Positions 33,644 through 44,900 of a DNA stretch of 64,000 nt are shown here, in pieces. Location of the stretch: the NCBI GenBank assembly GCA_020638995.1, contig JACKHM010000002.1, positions 2,046,001 to 2,110,000 of the forward strand, read 5' to 3'. The notes below the pieces were generated by a model. That model was given only the letters and a program-made list of their open reading frames with translations, made no database searches and was not told where the DNA came from. Source of the DNA: Planctomycetaceae bacterium (GTDB taxonomy: Bacteria; Planctomycetota; Planctomycetia; Pirellulales; Pirellulaceae). The position numbers and the translations under genes are program-made. Position 1 is the stretch's first letter, and each line of letters opens with the position of its first letter.

Positions 33644-34033
33644 ATGACGGGAATCGAGCCGTTGCCAGCACCTCGGTCATCTGCAGACACCCACGACTGG
33701 GGCGAGCAATTATCCGATGAACTTACCCACTTCGAGTATGAAACGCGCGCTCATCCGCGAACCAAACTTACCGTCGAGATTCTAATACGAGCATCAAACC
33801 GCGACGGCAGTAAGCTGGGCACGCCGTTTAACGCAATCACCACGGATATCTCTCCCGGCGGCATAGGGTTTCTGCACACGACGCCCGTCGGTGACAAGTA
33901 TCTTGTTATTGAATTGGGAGTCAAACATCGACGAGCGTCGGTTTTGGTGGAAGTTGTGCGTTGTCGACCAGTCGGAAACTTCTACGAGATTGGGTCGAAG
34001 TTCATTCGACTGTTCGATGGCTTGGAGAGTTGA
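33644..34033 (+). CDS. PilZ-domain protein
   Basis: The 129-residue protein has one PilZ-like domain: an RAHPRTKLTVEILIRAS segment, the DISPGGIGFLHTTPV turn (family DxSxxG) and a beta strand set (ASVLVEVVRCRPVGNFYEIGSKFI). PilZ domains bind cyclic di-GMP. The first motif is weak because the canonical RxxxR reads R-HPRT, so binding is likely but unproven. The ATG at 33644 follows a GGAGGG site. It has no partner gene beside it. Confidence 0.75.
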   Translation: MTGIEPLPAPRSSADTHDWGEQLSDELTHFEYETRAHPRTKLTVEILIRASNRDGSKLGTPFNAITTDISPGGIGFLHTTPVGDKYLVIELGVKHRRASVLVEVVRCRPVGNFYEIGSKFIRLFDGLES

Positions 34034-34179
34034 CTTTACGGAATGCTCTGTCTGAACCTAGGCAACGGTGCTTCCGTCCGCATTGCCGATACGGCACTAT
34101 CTGGTTACTATCAAAGAAGATGGTACCGCGTGCTGCGGACCCTCTCCCTCCGCCTGCACTCCCACCTTGGCTACGATCG

Positions 34180-36813
34180 ATGCAACGTAACCGCTTCATC
34201 TGCTTGCTTCTCACCTGCACCGTTATGTCGCCCCTGGCGATGAGTACGGCTCAAGCCGCGGACTCGCAACCAACTCCAGAGGCTATCGAGTTTTTTGAGA
34301 ATCGAATTCGCCCTGTATTCGTCGAGCATTGTTACGAATGTCACTCGGCGAACGCGAACGAAGTAGAGGGCGGATTGATGCTCGACAACCGGGCCGCCAT
34401 CGAACAGGGCGGTGACAACGGCAAGGTCCTCGTTGCAGGTGACCCGGACAACAGCCGATTACTGGTCGCGATGCGTTATCACGACGAGAACCTACAGATG
34501 CCCCCTGCTGGAAAGCTTTCCGAGGAGATTCTCGCGGACTTCACGCAATGGATCGAAAGCGGTGCAGTCGACCCGCGAGACGGGCCGGCGCCTCCTCCAC
34601 CGGACAGCATCGAAGCTCGCGCCAGAAAGCACTGGGCGTTCTCCCCACTCGCTAAGTCCGATCGCCCCCCAGTCACTCATCAACACTGGCCGACCGAAGA
34701 GATCGACTATCTCATACTCGCGAAACTAGAAGCAGCGGGCATCGAGCCGTCCGCAGTCGCGGCACCGCGAGATCTGCTAAGGCGATTGTATTACGACTTG
34801 ACCGGCTTGCCACCAAGTTTTGAAGCCGTCAAGGAATTTGAGAGGGACAGTTCGCTAGGATCGTACGAAGAACTCGTTGACCGGTTGCTAGACTCGCCAC
34901 AGTTCGGAGAGCGATGGGCACGGCATTGGCTCGACATTGCTCGTTTCGGCGACACAAAGGGATACGTTTTCACGGATGATCGCAACTATCCAAATGCCTA
35001 TAAATACCGCGACTGGGTCATCAACGCGCTCAACGCCGACATGCCCTTTGATCAGTTCATCAAATATCAACTGGCCGCCGACCTGCTGGCGGAAGGCGAA
35101 GATCGTTCGAACTTGGCCGCAACGGGCTATCTCACTCTCGGGCGGCGATTTATCAATAACACACATGATATTATCGACGATCGCATCGACGTCGTCTTTC
35201 GCGGCATAATGGGCCTGACCGTCGGATGCTGCCGTTGTCATGATCACAAATATGATCCACTGTCGACGCGCGACTACTATGGGATGTACGGCATGTTCGC
35301 CAGCTGCGACGAGAAGCAGGACGACGATCTACCGTTGCGATTAGTTGACAAGCCGAATCCACACGAGGTTGGTATCTTTCTACGCGGCAACCCCAGCAGT
35401 CGCGGTGACCGCGCACCCCGTCAATACCTAAGCTTCTTCGCTGGCGAACATTCCGCGGCATTCAAGCAAGGCAGCGGACGGCGCGAACTAGCCGATTTGG
35501 TCGCCGCACAAAGCAACCCGCTCACCGCTCGCGTCTTCGTCAACCGCGTCTGGGGCCATTTGTTCGGCAATGCGATCGTGAGAACGCCCAGCGACTTTGG
35601 TCTTCGCAGCGAGACTCCAACCCATCGGGATGTCTTGGATCATTTGTCTGTTTCTTTTATGGAACACAACTGGTCGGTGAAGCAGCTGATTCGCCTCATC
35701 GTGACTTCTACGGTCTATCGCCAATCGAGCGATATCCGCCCGGCAAGTGTTGAACGTGATCCTGAGAACCTGCTGCTGTGGAGGGCCGAACGCCGGCGGC
35801 TGGATTTCGAGGCAATGCGGGATTCGATCCTGGTCGCAGGAAATCAGTTGGACCGGACCGTCGGTGGTGCGTCCGTTCAGATCGCCAACGAGTCTCCCAG
35901 TCATCGCCGCACACTGTACGCGTTCATCGATCGACAAAACCTTCCGGGCTTATTCCGAACATTCGATTTTGCGAGTCCCGATACACATTCGCCGCAGCGT
36001 CCCGAGACGATCGTACCGCAGCAGGCGCTGTACTTAATGAACAACAGCTTCTTGCAAGTGGCCGCTGAAGCCGTCGTCAGCCGCACCAGCGGAGAAGACC
36101 TGAGCGACCGCGTTCGCCAACTCTACCGCATCGTCCTGTCGAGAGAAGCAACTTCCGACGAGTTGCAACTCGCCAATGCGTTTATTGAATCGAGCAACGC
36201 GTTGCCAAACATCCCGGTCGGCAATCCTTGGCAGTTTGGGTACGGAAGCTTCAACGCTGAGGCAACTCCCCAAGTTTCCTTTCACACCCTGCCACTGTTC
36301 AAAGACAACGCTTGGCAAGGTGGACCTGAACTTCCTGATCCGAAGTTAGGCTGGGTCGTCATTCGCGGAACGGGCGGACATACTGGCAACGATCAACAGC
36401 ATATCACCATTCGTCGCTGGTACGCGCAATCGGATGGCCAGATCATCGTCCGTGGCAAGCTTGAACATCCCTCCGAACACGGCGACGGAGTGCGCGGTCG
36501 CGTCGTTTCAAGCCGCGAAGGTTTACTCGGCGAATGGATCGCTCAGCACGATACCGCTGAAACAACGACGAAACAGTTCTCCGTAATTCGAGGTGACACA
36601 ATCGACTTCCTGGCCGATTGTCGTACCAACCCTAATCACGATAGCTTTCAATGGCAAGTGACACTCCAGCAGTTGTCGAGTGATGGTGAAAGGCCCACAG
36701 CTGAGTGGAAATCAGACAAAGGTTTTCACGGCCCGCAAGCCGAACCCCTCGGTTCGTGGCAACTCCTTGCTCAGACTTTGATGCTCACCAATGAATTCCT
36801 GTTCTTGGATTGA
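34180..36813 (+). CDS. DUF1549/DUF1553 cytochrome-type protein
   Basis: This 877-residue exported protein has a signal peptide (FICLLLTCTVMSPLAMSTAQA), a PSC1-type domain with the haem motif CYECH near residue 50, the DUF1549 domain (ERWARHWLDIARFGDTKGYVFTDDRNYPNAYKYRDWVINALN) and the DUF1553 domain (NPLTARVFVNRVWGHLFGNAIVRTPSDFG; VLSREAT). The segment normally joining DUF1549 and DUF1553 is short here, about 30 residues between CDEKQDDDLPL and the VGIFLRG strand. The gene is paired with a DUF1501 gene 26 bases on, as is usual in planctomycetes. A role in polysaccharide breakdown is thought likely. Confidence 0.9.
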   Translation: MQRNRFICLLLTCTVMSPLAMSTAQAADSQPTPEAIEFFENRIRPVFVEHCYECHSANANEVEGGLMLDNRAAIEQGGDNGKVLVAGDPDNSRLLVAMRYHDENLQMPPAGKLSEEILADFTQWIESGAVDPRDGPAPPPPDSIEARARKHWAFSPLAKSDRPPVTHQHWPTEEIDYLILAKLEAAGIEPSAVAAPRDLLRRLYYDLTGLPPSFEAVKEFERDSSLGSYEELVDRLLDSPQFGERWARHWLDIARFGDTKGYVFTDDRNYPNAYKYRDWVINALNADMPFDQFIKYQLAADLLAEGEDRSNLAATGYLTLGRRFINNTHDIIDDRIDVVFRGIMGLTVGCCRCHDHKYDPLSTRDYYGMYGMFASCDEKQDDDLPLRLVDKPNPHEVGIFLRGNPSSRGDRAPRQYLSFFAGEHSAAFKQGSGRRELADLVAAQSNPLTARVFVNRVWGHLFGNAIVRTPSDFGLRSETPTHRDVLDHLSVSFMEHNWSVKQLIRLIVTSTVYRQSSDIRPASVERDPENLLLWRAERRRLDFEAMRDSILVAGNQLDRTVGGASVQIANESPSHRRTLYAFIDRQNLPGLFRTFDFASPDTHSPQRPETIVPQQALYLMNNSFLQVAAEAVVSRTSGEDLSDRVRQLYRIVLSREATSDELQLANAFIESSNALPNIPVGNPWQFGYGSFNAEATPQVSFHTLPLFKDNAWQGGPELPDPKLGWVVIRGTGGHTGNDQQHITIRRWYAQSDGQIIVRGKLEHPSEHGDGVRGRVVSSREGLLGEWIAQHDTAETTTKQFSVIRGDTIDFLADCRTNPNHDSFQWQVTLQQLSSDGERPTAEWKSDKGFHGPQAEPLGSWQLLAQTLMLTNEFLFLD

Positions 36814-36838
36814 GTCCAAGCCCACGGAGATAACAACG

Positions 36839-38242
36839 ATGCTTTCACGCCGCGATTTGCTGACACGTTCTGGAATGGGGATCGGCGCACTCGCGCTCTC
36901 TCAGTTGGCTCCAGAGTTTGCGACCGCAGCAGCGCCAGGAAATCCGTTGCTTCCGAAGCAACCGCACTTTCCCGTGAAGGCTAAACACGTGATTCATCTA
37001 TTCATGAATGGCGGACCTTCTCAGGTTGACACGTTTGACCCGAAGCCTGAACTGCAAAAGCGTGCCGGGGAATCCCTTGCGGACGGAAACCTGAAGACCG
37101 AACGCCCAACGGGTGCTTTATTTGCTTCCCCTTACAAGTTCGCAAAGTACGGACAAAGCGGGATCGAAGTGAGCGACATTTTTCCGCATGTCGCCGAGTG
37201 TGTTGACGAAATGGCAATCATTCGTTCGATGTATGCGGATGTCCCAAACCATGAGCCGTCGCTCTTGCTGATGAACTGTGGCGATGCTCGACTGATTCGC
37301 CCGAGCGTGGGATCTTGGCTTACCTACGGCCTTGGTACCGAGAATCAGAATCTTCCGGCATTCGTTGCGATGTGCCCCGGTGGCTATCCAATTCAAGAGT
37401 CGCAGAATTGGCAAGCTGGTTTTTTGCCCGGCATCTACCAGGGGACGCATGTCGACACGAAGCATACGGAAATCGAGAAACTGATCGAAAACATAAAAAA
37501 TGATCGAGTTGGACGCATCGCACAGCGAATGCAACTCGATTTGCTCTCCAACTTGAACCAACAGCATTTGGAAGCTCGGCAGAACGAGGCGAAACTCGAA
37601 GCCCGCATTCAATCGTTCGAGTTGGCATATCGCATGCAAATGGAAGCGAGCGATGCGTTTGACGTTTCGCGAGAGCCGCAACACATTCTGGATATGTACG
37701 GTGAAGGTACGCAGGCTCGACAAATCCTGATTGCTCGTCGCTTGGTCGAACGCGGCGTTCGCTTCGTACAAGTCTGGCACGGTGATGGACAACCGTGGGA
37801 CAGCCACGACGATATTGAAGTCAACCACCGCCGGCTCGCGAAGCAGTGCGATCAAGCAATTGGTGCGTTGATCAAAGATTTGCGACAGCGAGGGTTACTC
37901 GACGAAACGCTAATCCTTTGGGGCGGCGAGTTCGGTCGCACACCGGTCGTCGAGATGCCGAAGAAGGGTTCCAACCAAGGCAAGATCAACGGACGCGATC
38001 ACAATCATTGGGGATTCACCGCTTGGATGGCCGGTGGTGGTGTGAGGGGTGGTTACGTCCACGGCGCCACCGACGAATTCGGTTTCAAAGCGGTCGAGGA
38101 TCGCGTGCATGTTCATGACCTTCACGCAACGATGCTCAGACTAATGGGCTTCGATCACGAGAAGCTGACCTATCGATACGCCGGGCGAGACTTCCGCCTG
38201 ACCGACATCCACGGCAATGTCGTCCACGACGTGATCGCATAA
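36839..38242 (+). CDS. DUF1501 sulfatase-like protein, Tat-exported
   Basis: The 467-residue protein has a twin-arginine signal (SRRDLLTRSGMGIGALALS) and the DUF1501 core: HVIHLFMNGGPSQVDTFDPKPEL, NHEPSLLLMNCGDARLIRPSVGSWLTYGLG, HGDGQPWDSHDDIEVNHRRLAKQCDQA, LWGGEFGRTPV and a HDLHATMLRLMGFDHEKLTYRYAGRDFRLTDI end. It belongs to the alkaline phosphatase/sulfatase superfamily. It is a partner of the preceding DUF1549/1553 gene, probably one transcript. The substrate is unknown. The ATG at 36839 fits the Tat signal. Confidence 0.92.
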   Translation: MLSRRDLLTRSGMGIGALALSQLAPEFATAAAPGNPLLPKQPHFPVKAKHVIHLFMNGGPSQVDTFDPKPELQKRAGESLADGNLKTERPTGALFASPYKFAKYGQSGIEVSDIFPHVAECVDEMAIIRSMYADVPNHEPSLLLMNCGDARLIRPSVGSWLTYGLGTENQNLPAFVAMCPGGYPIQESQNWQAGFLPGIYQGTHVDTKHTEIEKLIENIKNDRVGRIAQRMQLDLLSNLNQQHLEARQNEAKLEARIQSFELAYRMQMEASDAFDVSREPQHILDMYGEGTQARQILIARRLVERGVRFVQVWHGDGQPWDSHDDIEVNHRRLAKQCDQAIGALIKDLRQRGLLDETLILWGGEFGRTPVVEMPKKGSNQGKINGRDHNHWGFTAWMAGGGVRGGYVHGATDEFGFKAVEDRVHVHDLHATMLRLMGFDHEKLTYRYAGRDFRLTDIHGNVVHDVIA

Positions 38243-38326
38243 ATCGCTTCGCTGCTTGCAATTCTTGGGTAACGCGTTATTCTGCGTCCGTCTTGCCCTA
38301 AGCCATTCGCGGCGGAGTCCCCCACC

Positions 38327-38917
38327 ATGCATCCGATCTTAAATCGAAATACGTTTTTCGTCAAAGAACACGTCGGATTCTTCAAAGCGGCCAACAATTA
38401 TGACATTCTCGATCCCGAGACGGGCGAGGAACTGTTGCATTGCCGTGAGGAGCGACTCGGGATATTTACCAAGATGCTGCGCTTCACGGACTACAAGACG
38501 ATGACGCCCTTTCACATTGACATCCGGACACCGCGGGGCGAGCAAGTGTTGTCCGTCAAACGGGGCGTTTCGATTTTTCTCTCGAAGGTCGATGTCTTGG
38601 ACGAAAATGATTTGCGGCTGGGCGGTTTCAAACAGAAATTCTTCTCAATCGGCGGCTCATTCAAGGTGCTCAGTGCAAACGATGAAGTCCTCTGCGAGTT
38701 AAAGGGAAAATGGACCAACTGGGAGTTCAAGTTTATCGCAGGCGATTCGGAACTCGGATCAGTCACGAAGAAATGGGCGGGGCTCGGCAAAGAATTGTTT
38801 ACCTCCGCGGACAACTATGTATTACAGATCTCCGACCAAGTCCCTCCCGACCACCCATTGCGTCAGTTGATCATGGGCGCGGTCATGTGCATTGATATGG
38901 TGTTGAAAGAACGATAA
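38327..38917 (+). CDS. LURP-one/scramblase-related protein
   Basis: The 196-residue protein has the tubby-like beta-barrel pattern of bacterial LURP-one-related proteins: FFVKEHVGFFKAANNYDILD, HIDIRTPRGEQVLSVKRG, FSIGGSFKVLSANDEVLCELKGKW and the final helix (LRQLIMGAVMCIDMVLKER). Cellular function is not settled. The ATG at 38327 opens with a clean HPILNRNTFFV. It converges on the zinc protease gene, with only 18 bases between. Confidence 0.8.
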   Translation: MHPILNRNTFFVKEHVGFFKAANNYDILDPETGEELLHCREERLGIFTKMLRFTDYKTMTPFHIDIRTPRGEQVLSVKRGVSIFLSKVDVLDENDLRLGGFKQKFFSIGGSFKVLSANDEVLCELKGKWTNWEFKFIAGDSELGSVTKKWAGLGKELFTSADNYVLQISDQVPPDHPLRQLIMGAVMCIDMVLKER

Positions 38918-38935
38918 GTCCTTGTTGTCGCTGCA

Positions 38936-39820
38936 TTAAAGCGACGTGGCATTGAACGTATCGCCTTGCTCGATGTCCCCAGTCTGCAATCCGAGCTTGA
39001 ACCAGCGGGCGCGTTGAGCCGAAGTACCGTGCGTGAATGAGTCGGGAGTGACATAACCCCGTGCCTGCTTTTGAAGGCGGTCATCACCGATAGCGCTCGC
39101 TGCACCGAGGGCTTCTTCGACGTCACCGCTTTCCAAAATCTGTTGAGCGCGATCGGCGTGGTGTGCCCAAACGCCAGCATAGAAATCCGCCTGCAACTCC
39201 AGCCGCACAGAGTACTGATTGTATTCGACCTCGCTGACTCGTCCCTTCATGGAATGCACATAGTCGGTCGCACCAAGCAGATTCTGGACGTGATGCCCCA
39301 CTTCGTGGGCGATGACATAAGCCTGTGCAAAGTCGCCGGGTGCATGGAAGCGATTCTTTAGCTCGTCGTAAAAACTCAAATCGATGTACAAAGTCTCGTC
39401 GCCGGGGCAATAGAATGGGCCCACTGCGGAATTCGCCGTACCGCACGCAGACTCCACAGCATCCCTAAAGATCACGAGCTTAGGATCACGATACTCGCGT
39501 CCCATTCTTCGAAATTGATCGTGCCATACGTCCTCGGTCGTTCCCAAAACAACACGGACAAAGTCAACGAGTTGGTCCTCTTGCGGATTCGGAGCCGTCT
39601 CGGCAGGCGCAGGTCCGACGGCAACGCCTCCACCTCCGTTTTGCTGAAGCAAGTTCATCGCCTGCTCTGGGCCGAGCAGGACAAAGGCGAGCAGTAGTAT
39701 CACAATCCCGCCCAGCCCCCCGCCAAGTCGAATTCCTGCCCCTGCACGACGCTGACCGCGGCGATCTTCAACATTCTCGCTACGTCGACCTTGCTGCCAT
39801 CGCATAATCCGGCTCACCAC
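38936..39820 (-). CDS. YpfJ-type neutral zinc metallopeptidase
   Basis: The 294-residue protein has one membrane helix near the N-terminus (GLGGIVILLLAFVLLGPEQ), a variable linker and the peptidase domain with YVIAHEVGHHVQNLLG (HExxH zinc site) and RLELQADFYAGVWAHH (third ligand). The DETLYIDLSFYDEL segment is typical. The end FTHGTSAQRARWFKLGLQTGDIEQGDTF is diagnostic of the family. The ATG at 39820 or 39805 is the start. It follows a small acidic gene closely. Confidence 0.88.
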   Translation of the reverse strand: MVSRIMRWQQGRRSENVEDRRGQRRAGAGIRLGGGLGGIVILLLAFVLLGPEQAMNLLQQNGGGGVAVGPAPAETAPNPQEDQLVDFVRVVLGTTEDVWHDQFRRMGREYRDPKLVIFRDAVESACGTANSAVGPFYCPGDETLYIDLSFYDELKNRFHAPGDFAQAYVIAHEVGHHVQNLLGATDYVHSMKGRVSEVEYNQYSVRLELQADFYAGVWAHHADRAQQILESGDVEEALGAASAIGDDRLQKQARGYVTPDSFTHGTSAQRARWFKLGLQTGDIEQGDTFNATSL

Positions 39821-39837
39821 AAAAGAACGTGATTTGG

Positions 39838-40053
39838 TTACTTATCGCCTAACGCCTGCTTGATAATATCATCCAGATTAAAGGTACCGCCGGCAATCGA
39901 ATCGAAAATCGACTCGCGCATGGATTCGGCGTCGTGCTCGGCAAGACGCTTTGAGATTCTAGCGATTTCTTCTTCGGTGTGTCCTCGTTGCTGGAGGAAT
40001 TCGGCCAGAATCTTATCCTCGTCGTCACTCGTGATATCTTCGTCGCCATTCAT
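39838..40053 (-). CDS. small acidic partner of the zinc protease
   Basis: The 71-residue protein is acidic and helical (DEDKILAEFLQQRGHTEEEIARISKRLAEHDAESMRESIFDSI). No family. The gene is 17 bases upstream of the protease gene on the same strand, so they are one operon. It could regulate or target the protease. The parallel frame at 39849-40049 is a shadow. Confidence 0.55.
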   Translation of the reverse strand: MNGDEDITSDDEDKILAEFLQQRGHTEEEIARISKRLAEHDAESMRESIFDSIAGGTFNLDDIIKQALGDK

Positions 40054-40137
40054 ACCATAGGTCTCCGATTTCTATTTCAGCCAAAAATAATACTCCTCGA
40101 TCACATTCTCGACGAGCCTCGGCAAAACTTCGCGTCT

Positions 40138-41706
40138 CTACCGTTGAAGAATCGCTTGCAATTCAACCAACTGCTGAGTGGCGTTCGCTCGCAGATCTCG
40201 CAAATGAACTTGCTCCGTGGGCGGCAAACGGCGGAAACAATGATCGTTGAGATCAGCCCATGCCTGAGCCACCGACGCCGTACGTTCGGCGAGCAAATCC
40301 ATCTGGCGGTTGACAATAGCCTCGTGAAGTCGTCGAGCCGCCCCGCGAAATGCCGAGACTTGACGAGCCGATTCAAAGCGAAATTGCTGGTCGTAGCGGG
40401 TGTTTGAGTACACATGCCGCTGAACTTCTGCCATAGCATTCTCTGCCGACACAACCAAAGCAGCCGCAACTTCGTTGATGTGCTGCCAATCCACAGCAGC
40501 CACGAGCCCCACAGCATCGCGAAGTGCTACAAACGACTCTTCGATTCCTTTTAACGACTGAGTCACGACCGGAGTTCGACACGCGCTGAAGCAACCGGAC
40601 AGTTCGGGCCAGGATTCAACCAAGAAACGATAGTCGCTTTGTAACTGTCGCAGAGGTGCGCGCGACTCGACAGAACTCGTGAAGTTCTCGCAGAGCCCAT
40701 AGAACTCGCTCGCCACCGGCAAGAGTCGACCTGCAGCAGGCAACTCCAGGATTACATTCAGCGAAACAACGTCAAACAAACCGTCGATATCGCGGCGAAG
40801 CGCGTTGGTCAAATAAGAAAGCCGACCATAGTCGACTTCCTCCGTCAGCCACAATAGCTCGTGTATTGCATGAGCCGATTCTTCGATTCGGAGCACGTTA
40901 CGTTCTAAATGACGACTATCAACCTGACGCACCTTTCCGGCGAGAACCCGCCATTCAGCGTAGAACGCCTTAAATGCAAGCGACACATCGTCATAGGACT
41001 GCCGTTGCGATACAGCCTCGCTAAGCAACTGTGCTCGCTGGTGAAGTTGCGACGCCTCGGCGATCAGCGACCGACCACCACGCGTTCGCGGAAGCTCGTA
41101 CTCGATATCCTGTATCAAGTGAGAAAGCGATGTGCTGATAGCGATCGTTTCCGTGGCAAGCGCATTGAAATCGACTTGTGGGGAAACGCCGAGCAACGTA
41201 CACAGGGCCTTGTCGGTGTCATTCAAGTGGCCAATGCAGCGAGTACACTCAGGATCAAGATCGTTCATCTGTTGCAGGCGATAAGATATCAATCGCCAAT
41301 CGCGATCAAGACTCACAAAGTCCGGCTTGAGATCCTCGGCACGGCGCGCATTTGCGGAACGAGCCTGCGCGTTCGCGACTGCCGCGTTTAATTTGATCAA
41401 GTCGCCCAACATCTGTCGCGTTCCGGCGGCAGGTGCTGCGTTCACGCTCCAATGATTAACCAATTCCGATGAGTGCGACGCAAATGCGTCCAATTGCTTG
41501 CGAGCTGCGACTAGGTTTTCGTCCGGGCGGGGCAGAGGCGGTCGGTTTGGGGGCGGCGTCTGACGATTTAGCTGCGATTCGATAAGCGATTGCAACAGTC
41601 CTTCGACAAACTGTCTCCGGGAATCGCGCGCAGGAGCCTGCGCACATGCCGTCGATGGATTTGAACTCGGTATCACGGTACTTAGAAAACCAACGACAAG
41701 CCACAT
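40138..41706 (-). CDS. secreted helical hypothetical protein
   Basis: The 522-residue protein begins with a signal peptide (WLVVGFLSTVIPSSNPSTACA) if the ATG at 41706 is used; the frame is open to 41820. The mature part is almost all helix with many Arg, Leu, Ala and Ser and low similarity to known folds. There are repeated patterns of about 110 residues (YRFLVESWPELSGCF; FKAFYAEWRVLAGKV; FVSLDRDWRLISYRLQ), so it may consist of divergent helical repeats. Function is unknown. Confidence 0.65.
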   Translation of the reverse strand: MWLVVGFLSTVIPSSNPSTACAQAPARDSRRQFVEGLLQSLIESQLNRQTPPPNRPPLPRPDENLVAARKQLDAFASHSSELVNHWSVNAAPAAGTRQMLGDLIKLNAAVANAQARSANARRAEDLKPDFVSLDRDWRLISYRLQQMNDLDPECTRCIGHLNDTDKALCTLLGVSPQVDFNALATETIAISTSLSHLIQDIEYELPRTRGGRSLIAEASQLHQRAQLLSEAVSQRQSYDDVSLAFKAFYAEWRVLAGKVRQVDSRHLERNVLRIEESAHAIHELLWLTEEVDYGRLSYLTNALRRDIDGLFDVVSLNVILELPAAGRLLPVASEFYGLCENFTSSVESRAPLRQLQSDYRFLVESWPELSGCFSACRTPVVTQSLKGIEESFVALRDAVGLVAAVDWQHINEVAAALVVSAENAMAEVQRHVYSNTRYDQQFRFESARQVSAFRGAARRLHEAIVNRQMDLLAERTASVAQAWADLNDHCFRRLPPTEQVHLRDLRANATQQLVELQAILQR

Positions 41707-41947
41707 GAACGCGGGATGAGCAACATGAAATCGCTGGACAGAAGGTGACAACACGAGCAAAATCCTTGCAACAGAATGCAGCCAAGTCGAGGCACTTTGT
41801 AGATCATAGCGAATAATCACCGATCAGCCAGCAATTGGCGAATCTGACAGTCGTACTGCAAGTAGGCTTTTTAAGTGAGGTAAATCGCGAGCGCTCGCCG
41901 AGTCGCTGCGACTTTAGTTGCATAGGCGAGACCGAATACCTAGATTA

Positions 41948-44900
41948 ATGGCATCTTTTCCATCGCAATCCTCCTGCGACGAGTTATCGATGTCGAAATC
42001 CGATGCTTTGCTCAGCCAACACTTTCGCGCGGGCCAGGAACATCTCCTTGAAAGCCTGCTGCAATCGGTCAACGAGATCGTTTGGTGTACTTCAGCGGAT
42101 GGCAGCGAGTTACTGTTCGTTAACCGAGCTGTAGAGCGTGTCTACGGTCGATCGCTCGAACGACTTATCGAAGACAAAACATTCTGGTTAGACGCAATCC
42201 ATCCGGACGATCGTGCTCGGTTTGAGGAGCATCTCGAACGTCTCCGAACTGAAGGAGAAGTTGAATTAGAGTACCGGATCGTTCGCCCGGACGGCGAAAT
42301 CCGTTGGCTGCTGGATAACACCGCGATCGTGTATGACGAAGATGGTAACGAAGTTCGAGTCGGCGGAATCTCGACGGATATCACGGAGAATAAACTGGCC
42401 CAACAGGCTCTCAGCGAATCGGAAGCTGTCTATCACTCCCTCGTCGAAAGCCTGCCAATAAATATCATCCGCAAAGATCTGCAGGGACGTGTGGTTTTTG
42501 GCAACAAGAAGTATTGCGATTCGATGAGCCGATCGCTCGACGAGTTGCTGGGCAAGACCGACTTCGACATTTTTCCCGCAGAGTTGGCGAAGAAGTACAC
42601 AGAGGATGATCAACATGTAATCGAAACCGGCGAACTGCTGCACGATGTCGAAGCACACCGCACTCGGGAAGGCGAGGACATTTATGTTGAAGTCTTGAAG
42701 GGTCCGGTGCTTAACGCCGCTGGCACACCGGTTGGAATTCAGGTGATGTTTTGGGATGTTACGGACCGCAAACGTGCCGAAGCGGCGTTGGATCACGAAA
42801 GGTACTTGCTGCATACGCTGCTGGACAACTTACCGGACAGTATTTACTTCAAAGATCAACAAAGCCGATTTCTGAGGGTCAGCAGCGGGCTGGCCGATAA
42901 GTTTGGGCTGGCCGATCCCACCGCCGCAATCGGCAAAACAGACGCCGATTTCTTTACACCGGAACACGCCGAACAAGCTCGAGCGGACGAGCAAGCAGTC
43001 ATGCAAACAGGCGTACCCATTCTCGACAAAGTCGAGAAAGAGACGTGGAGCGAGCACGATGACACGTGGTGCTCGACGACTAAATTGCCGTTGCGCGACA
43101 TCAATGGCGATACGATTGGTACGTTTGGTATCTCGCGAGACATTACGGAACATAAGCGAGCCGAAGCAAATCTTGCGAGGGAACGGGATCTGTTGAAAAC
43201 CATTATCGACAACATCCCCGACTTGATTTTCATCAAAGACCGAGCCGGACGCTTCGTAGCCGTCAACAACGCGATGCTGCGCGTGCTCAACGTCAAAACG
43301 ACCGAGGAAGTTATTGGCAAAACGGATTTCGATTTTTCACCTCCTGAGTTGGCAGCGAACTACGTTGCCGATGATCAACTGGTCATGCGGTCGGGTGAGC
43401 CGTTAATCGATCACGAGGAGTTTGCTCCGGACCCCGATGGAAACGAGGTGTGGCTGCTGACAACCAAGGTTCCGCTTCGCGACGGTAACGGCAAAGTTAC
43501 GGGACTTGTCGGGATTGGACGCGACATCACGAACCGGAAACGAGCCGAGCAGGAGTTGCTCGCGGCAAAGGAGGCCGCGGACCTGGCAAACCGGGCGAAG
43601 AGTGACTTCCTGGCTAACATGAGCCACGAAATCCGAACGCCAATGAATGCGATCATCGGAATGACTGAGTTGGTGCTGGACACTCGACTCGCCCAATCGC
43701 AACGCGATTACCTGCGTATGGTTCGCGAATCGGGCGAGTCGCTGTTGACCGTGATCAACGACATATTGGATTACTCCAAGATCGAGGCAGGCAAGCTCGA
43801 CCTGGACAATACACTATTCGATCTACGCGAGAGCCTCGGCGATACGATGAAGTCCCTAGCACTCCGGGCCCATAACAAAAATTTGGAACTCGCATTCCGC
43901 GTCGAACCCGAAGTGCCTCGAGCTTTGTACGGAGATATCGGTCGACTTCGCCAAATCGTCGTCAATCTAGTCGGCAATGCGATCAAGTTCACCGAGCGGG
44001 GTGAAGTCGTTGTCGACGTGCGATGTATTGCGAAAACCGAAAACAAGGCAACCTGTCACATTACCGTCCGTGATACCGGAATCGGCATCCCGGAAGATAA
44101 ACTCAACTCGATTTTCGATGAGTTCGAACAAGTCGACAGTTCCACCACTCGGCGATTTGGCGGCACCGGCCTTGGGTTGGCGATTTCATCCCGGCTGGTC
44201 GAGTTGATGGGCGGTAAGATTTGGGTTGAGAGTCAAATGGGCCAGGGGAGCCAATTCCACTTCGACGTGGAATTTGAACTCGGAAGCGAGTCCGATCTCG
44301 AGCGACCGATAAGAAACGCCGTCGTCGTGGGAGGAACTCCTGTGCTGATTGTCGACGACAATGCGACCAACCGACTGATCCTCGAAGAGATGCTTCGAAA
44401 CTGGGGGATCAAACCAACCCTGGCGGAGAACGCGGCGGGTGCGCTAGAGGCTTTGAAAAAAGCTGCTGCCGCGGGCAACCCATTTCGTCTGCTATTAAGC
44501 GATGTCAACATGCCCGACTCCGATGGCTTCATGCTTTCTGAATGGGTTCGTGCAGAGCCCCTGGTCGCAGACACGCCGATTATCATGCTCACCTCCAGCG
44601 GTCGGCCGGGTGACGCTGAGCGTCGCGAAAAACTTGGCGTCTCGACAGGACTACTTAAACCGGCAAAGCAGTCCGAAATTTTTGATGCGATTGTGCGAGC
44701 GCTCGGAGTGACCGCTCCCGAGGATGACCCCAACCAACAAGCAGTGCTCGACAAGGCGAACAAACTTGGCACCTTGCGAATCTTGCTGGCCGAAGACAAC
44801 ATCGTCAACCAGAAATTGGCACATGGCGTGTTAAGCCGCCAAGGGCATGATGTCACCATCGCCAATGACGGCGGCGAGGCAATCGATGCTCTCGAGCGAG

